Source of the DNA: Diadema setosum
Lineage: Eukaryota; Echinodermata; Echinoidea; Diadematoida; Diadematidae
Reading direction: 5' to 3'
Length of the DNA stretch: 64,000 nucleotides
NCBI GenBank assembly: GCA_033980235.1
Contig: CM067059.1
Location: forward strand, 12,028,100 to 12,092,099
Below, one piece after another: positions 60,711-64,000 of this stretch (position 1 is the first letter of the stretch; each line of letters opens with the position of its first letter). A model generated the notes under the pieces. It was not told the DNA's origin. It did not search any database and worked only from the letters and a program-made list of their open reading frames with translations. Both the position numbers and the translations under genes were made by a program.

Positions 60711-62333
60711 TTATCATACATATGGGATAATATGCCACTTTTCCCACAAAATCAAAGCAAAATCAAAAACAAACAAACATAACTTTCCCTGCTCATTACA
60801 ACTGGCTGCATTTTTTAATAGCATCAATTTTTATAGGCCTATTTTAGCAAGATATTTGTCGATTTAGTAAATCCGGAAGAAGGCACAAAAAACATAGAAC
60901 TGCAAAATAGGTGAATAAGGTTATAGTATGTATTTCTTCCCACGGATCTGTAAAGTGGTTTCAATTTAGCTTACCTTTGCAGTCATCAAATGGCCTAATA
61001 ATCATAAGAACATTATAACAGATTCTGAGATAGATGAAAATGCCAAAGACGGAAAATTAATAGAATGTCTTGTTTAGAAATCATGCTCATTTTGTCAATT
61101 TGATTATAATAGTAAAAATAATAACAATGTTAATGATAAGAATAATCCTAATCATCATCATAAATCATGATAATCATGCCTAGAGTATCATTTATAAATA
61201 ATTGTCAGTATCATTATCTCGCTATGACTGTTGTAAATATTTGATTTTGTTTTTAGTATAATTAATTTATGTCATTATGATCTACAATTATTATCATTAT
61301 TATGCCCCGTAATGATCATCATTTTGATCACAATATTCGTATATTCATGTTTCAATAAATCTTAGTCATTTATTGATATAATCTATCTATGTTGTGGTAT
61401 AAGAATTTCCAAATTGCTGTATATTGTTTGGTGATTTTGAAATGTTGAAATGTTGAAATTTTCTGATTTACGCCCTAAGAAAAAAAAATGGCGTTTTCAC
61501 GCTTCGTCATAAATTTAATATATCAATGCCTATATATAGAACAAGTGGTTTCGAACAAACCGACAAAGCAACTTATAGTCATGACTTTACAAACCAATAC
61601 CGCTTGGCTATAATTCATACCTGCTAAAATATAGCATTGATTAGTCACTTGCGAGGCATTTATAAGGGCGCTAACTATACATTGACAATACTCTGTGTCA
61701 TGTCGTGATGATGTCTGCAGATCTCAATCGACAGGTTACACTTGCGAGGGATAATGTAATACGTGCATGCCTGTGTTGTCATGAGCTTACTCTATATAAT
61801 GCAGTCGATACAGTTATTTAAGAAGCAGAGACTGGTGCTGAGGTACTGTTGCGTAAAAAAATAATCACCTGGTTATAAAGTTATTCTTTAGTTGGGGTTT
61901 CGTATAAAAAATTTGTCTTGGGGGACTTCGGTAAATTGGCACGGGGGCAAGGCCGCTCAAGTCTCCAAGTCCGCTTTTGGAGCAGCCACACCGGCAACAA
62001 GTTGTTAGATAATTACACCCGTGAGACAATTCTAAGGCATCACGCTGGAGAATCCAGACTAATTAGCCTGCCAATAGTACTTCTGTCAAATCAAACTGTG
62101 TATACGAGCTGACGTATTCGTTAATGTTACATATGCGGTTGAAATATATATAGATTACACAAGGACATATACCGACACATTACACAGAGGAGGCTAGCGT
62201 TACCACATAGAACACTGAAACCATAAAAAAAAAAAAATGGCTACATCAATATTATGAAACCTAGAGATTATTTCAGATGCAACAAAATAGAACCATTGAA
62301 AAGGAGACACCTTACACCGAATATAATTATTTG
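60711..62333. other. No gene seen; AT-rich
   Basis: TAGGCCTA at 60834-60841 and GTTGCGTAAA near 61849 (hybrid PAR-like, one base off). A degenerate ATC/ATA stretch lies near 61110-61320. No gene. Confidence 0.35.
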
Positions 62334-62493
62334 CATTTCTCAGCCATTTCAAAACCGATTTTTGTCAAATAAACTTTGAATTCCCCATAGTAATCAATGC
62401 TCTTTCATATTTCATAAGCAGTTTCTCATTATCTTGCAAAAACAATTCATCCTGATGTGCCATCGCCAACTAAAACTGTAAGGTCCCTTTCAC
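62334..62493. mobile_element. Foldback MITE, family A, truncated copy
   Basis: It matches one half of family A (TTTCTCAGCCATTTCAAAAC, TCAAATAAACTTTGAATTCC, TTTCATATTTCATAAGCAGT) and ends at AAAACTGTAAGGTCCCTTT. The other half is missing. Confidence 0.8.
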
Positions 62494-63289
62494 CTATTGT
62501 ATCATAAGTGGTCACAAATGCATGGACAAATAGGACAAACGGATAGCTCTGGAACCACATAGAGATAAGTTCATAAAATGTTCGCGACAAGTTATAGCTC
62601 TCATTCACATTGAGTTTCTACAGCAGCAATACCTTTTATGTTAATCTATTAATTTTCATAGATTAATTTTGGTGACTTTGATAGAGTAACAAACATCACA
62701 GAACCATAAAAATTATATCAAGACTCGTATTCAAAAAAGGAAGTGATTTGTCTTTTTAATTTTCACATTTCATGTAACGGAAATATGCATGCTATCCTGT
62801 ATATAAATAATTATTGATATAAACTATAAACTATATGTTATTGTGATGATGATGATTGAACTGCAATATTTCACTTTGACCCGTGGACAAATCTTTAGGG
62901 GGACAAGGCACAATGTCGTAAAATCAACATCTTGTAAACTAGCATTTGCAGCCGGGGTAAATTATATTTGACATGTGGTAAAGTCATATTCCCGTATATA
63001 GCCTTCCGTTGGACCATCTTATCGTAACATCTCGGCGCGCTAACCATCCAAGTTTTGTGAGATCATCAAAGGGCTATCGATATCATTGTCTGTCAAGTAA
63101 GTCAGAAGAGAGTGCACCGAGTTCTGTACCGAGTATGGGCGCCATGTTCAACCCTGAAACCTAACAAAAAGACGAAGAAGAGAGTTAAATTTGCATGACT
63201 TGGAATTGTCATCCGTCTCTCATATTATGCCTCCTCAGAAATAAAGTCAATTGACTAAGCGATTACTTTCTTTGAAGAAACGAACCCAA
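62494..63289. other. No gene seen
   Basis: Unique AT-rich DNA without a supported feature. Confidence 0.35.
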
Positions 63290-64000
63290 GAGACCCGGAG
63301 GTCTCACGCTCACCTGACGAGTATCGCAAGTTCACCTTCCACTTAATTTTGCGAACTGTTACCCAAGAAGTAAATGATGCCGTATGTCCCCCCAAAAAAG
63401 AAGAAAGAAAATCAGTAGGAATTTCTGAATAACTTTAAAAATAGTGAATCAATCAAAATGCAGTTTCCAGGTATGAAACTATAAATTATACCCGACATCT
63501 TACAAAAAACAACAACAACAACAACATTCGATTTGCTTCAGTGGTCACAGAAAAATGGGGATCCTTGTCGAGCATGTCAAGAATCCCTTCCCTCCAAGTT
63601 TATTCCATCGTGTTATGGACGCCAAGAGCATCCAAGTGCTTAATTTGGAAGAAATGGACCCATGATATGCTTTACAAAGATCCACATTTCTTCTTAACCA
63701 AATTGAATGGGGTTTTCTGCAAGATGTGATAGGAAGGTATAGCTTCATACCCTGAAATAGCATTAAGATTGTTCAATCATTTTGAAAATTGTCAATGCAA
63801 AATCTGATTTTATTTTTTTTATTATTATCTTCTTTTTTTTTGGGGGGGGGGGGCATAATGTATAGCAAATTTAGGGGGTTTGGGGGACCCCCAGGAGGAT
63901 ATAGCGTCCATTTGCATGATAAATTCTATCACACTGGCAACAATACCTACCAAGTTTGTAGACAATCTGACAATGCGTTTTCAAATGAAGATCAAATGTG
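63290..64000. mobile_element. Interspersed repeat related to 39581-40640, cut by the window edge
   Basis: GAGACCCGGAGGTCTCACGC with CTCACCTGACGAGTAT at the left matches the boundary near 39585. CCATTTGCATGATAAA and ACCTACCAAGTTTGTAGACA near the right match its internal unit. T and G tracts lie near 63815-63853. Confidence 0.5.

Overview
The window reads as nuclear DNA of a metazoan: AT-rich, full of microsatellites and short non-autonomous transposons, with one long open reading frame in 64 kb. The repeat ends (foldback elements with TTAA-AGGG, GGGGCCTGT, CAGGGCTCGACACTAAC and CTGTAAAAGTGG termini) and the frequent word TAGGCCTA fit a marine deuterostome invertebrate, most likely an echinoderm. 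That is inference; I could not compare it with a database.

The only convincing protein gene is on the minus strand at 39025..37643. It is an uninterrupted 460-residue CDS for a PAR-family bZIP transcription factor (HLF/TEF/DBP, ces-2 and NFIL3 relatives). An in-frame TGA lies 9 bases before its ATG and a good splice acceptor lies at 39135/39134. A CpG-dense segment at 50.2-51.4 kb holds a strong minus-strand donor (GAG|GTAAGG) at 50764/50763, next to a CCAAT box and a TATA-like word. I therefore propose a non-coding first exon there and an intron of about 11.6 kb in the 5' UTR.

The rest alternates between two kinds of DNA. Islands of unique, CpG-richer sequence lie around 3.2, 5.8-7.5, 14.2-16.6, 17.1, 20.6-21.3, 22.3, 23.9-24.7, 28.8-29.2, 31.5-32.2, 34.5-35.6, 41.1-41.5 and 50.2-51.4 kb. 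Between them lies a repeat background: several foldback families, including one 221-bp perfect palindrome, nested DNA elements, non-LTR retrotransposon tails, and tRNA-like or unclassified short repeats.

The main observation is that the islands carry many exact PAR-bZIP/NFIL3 sites. I count nine RTTACGTAAY and two RTTAYGTAAY variants, against roughly 0.5 expected for the first by a hand estimate, plus several C/EBP-PAR hybrids. The factor encoded here would be expected to bind such sites. The simplest reading is a regulatory landscape with extensive auto- or cross-regulation of this bZIP locus. A second unexplained signal is a 10-base word, CAGGGAGGTG, found seven times at five loci and mostly arranged as hairpins.
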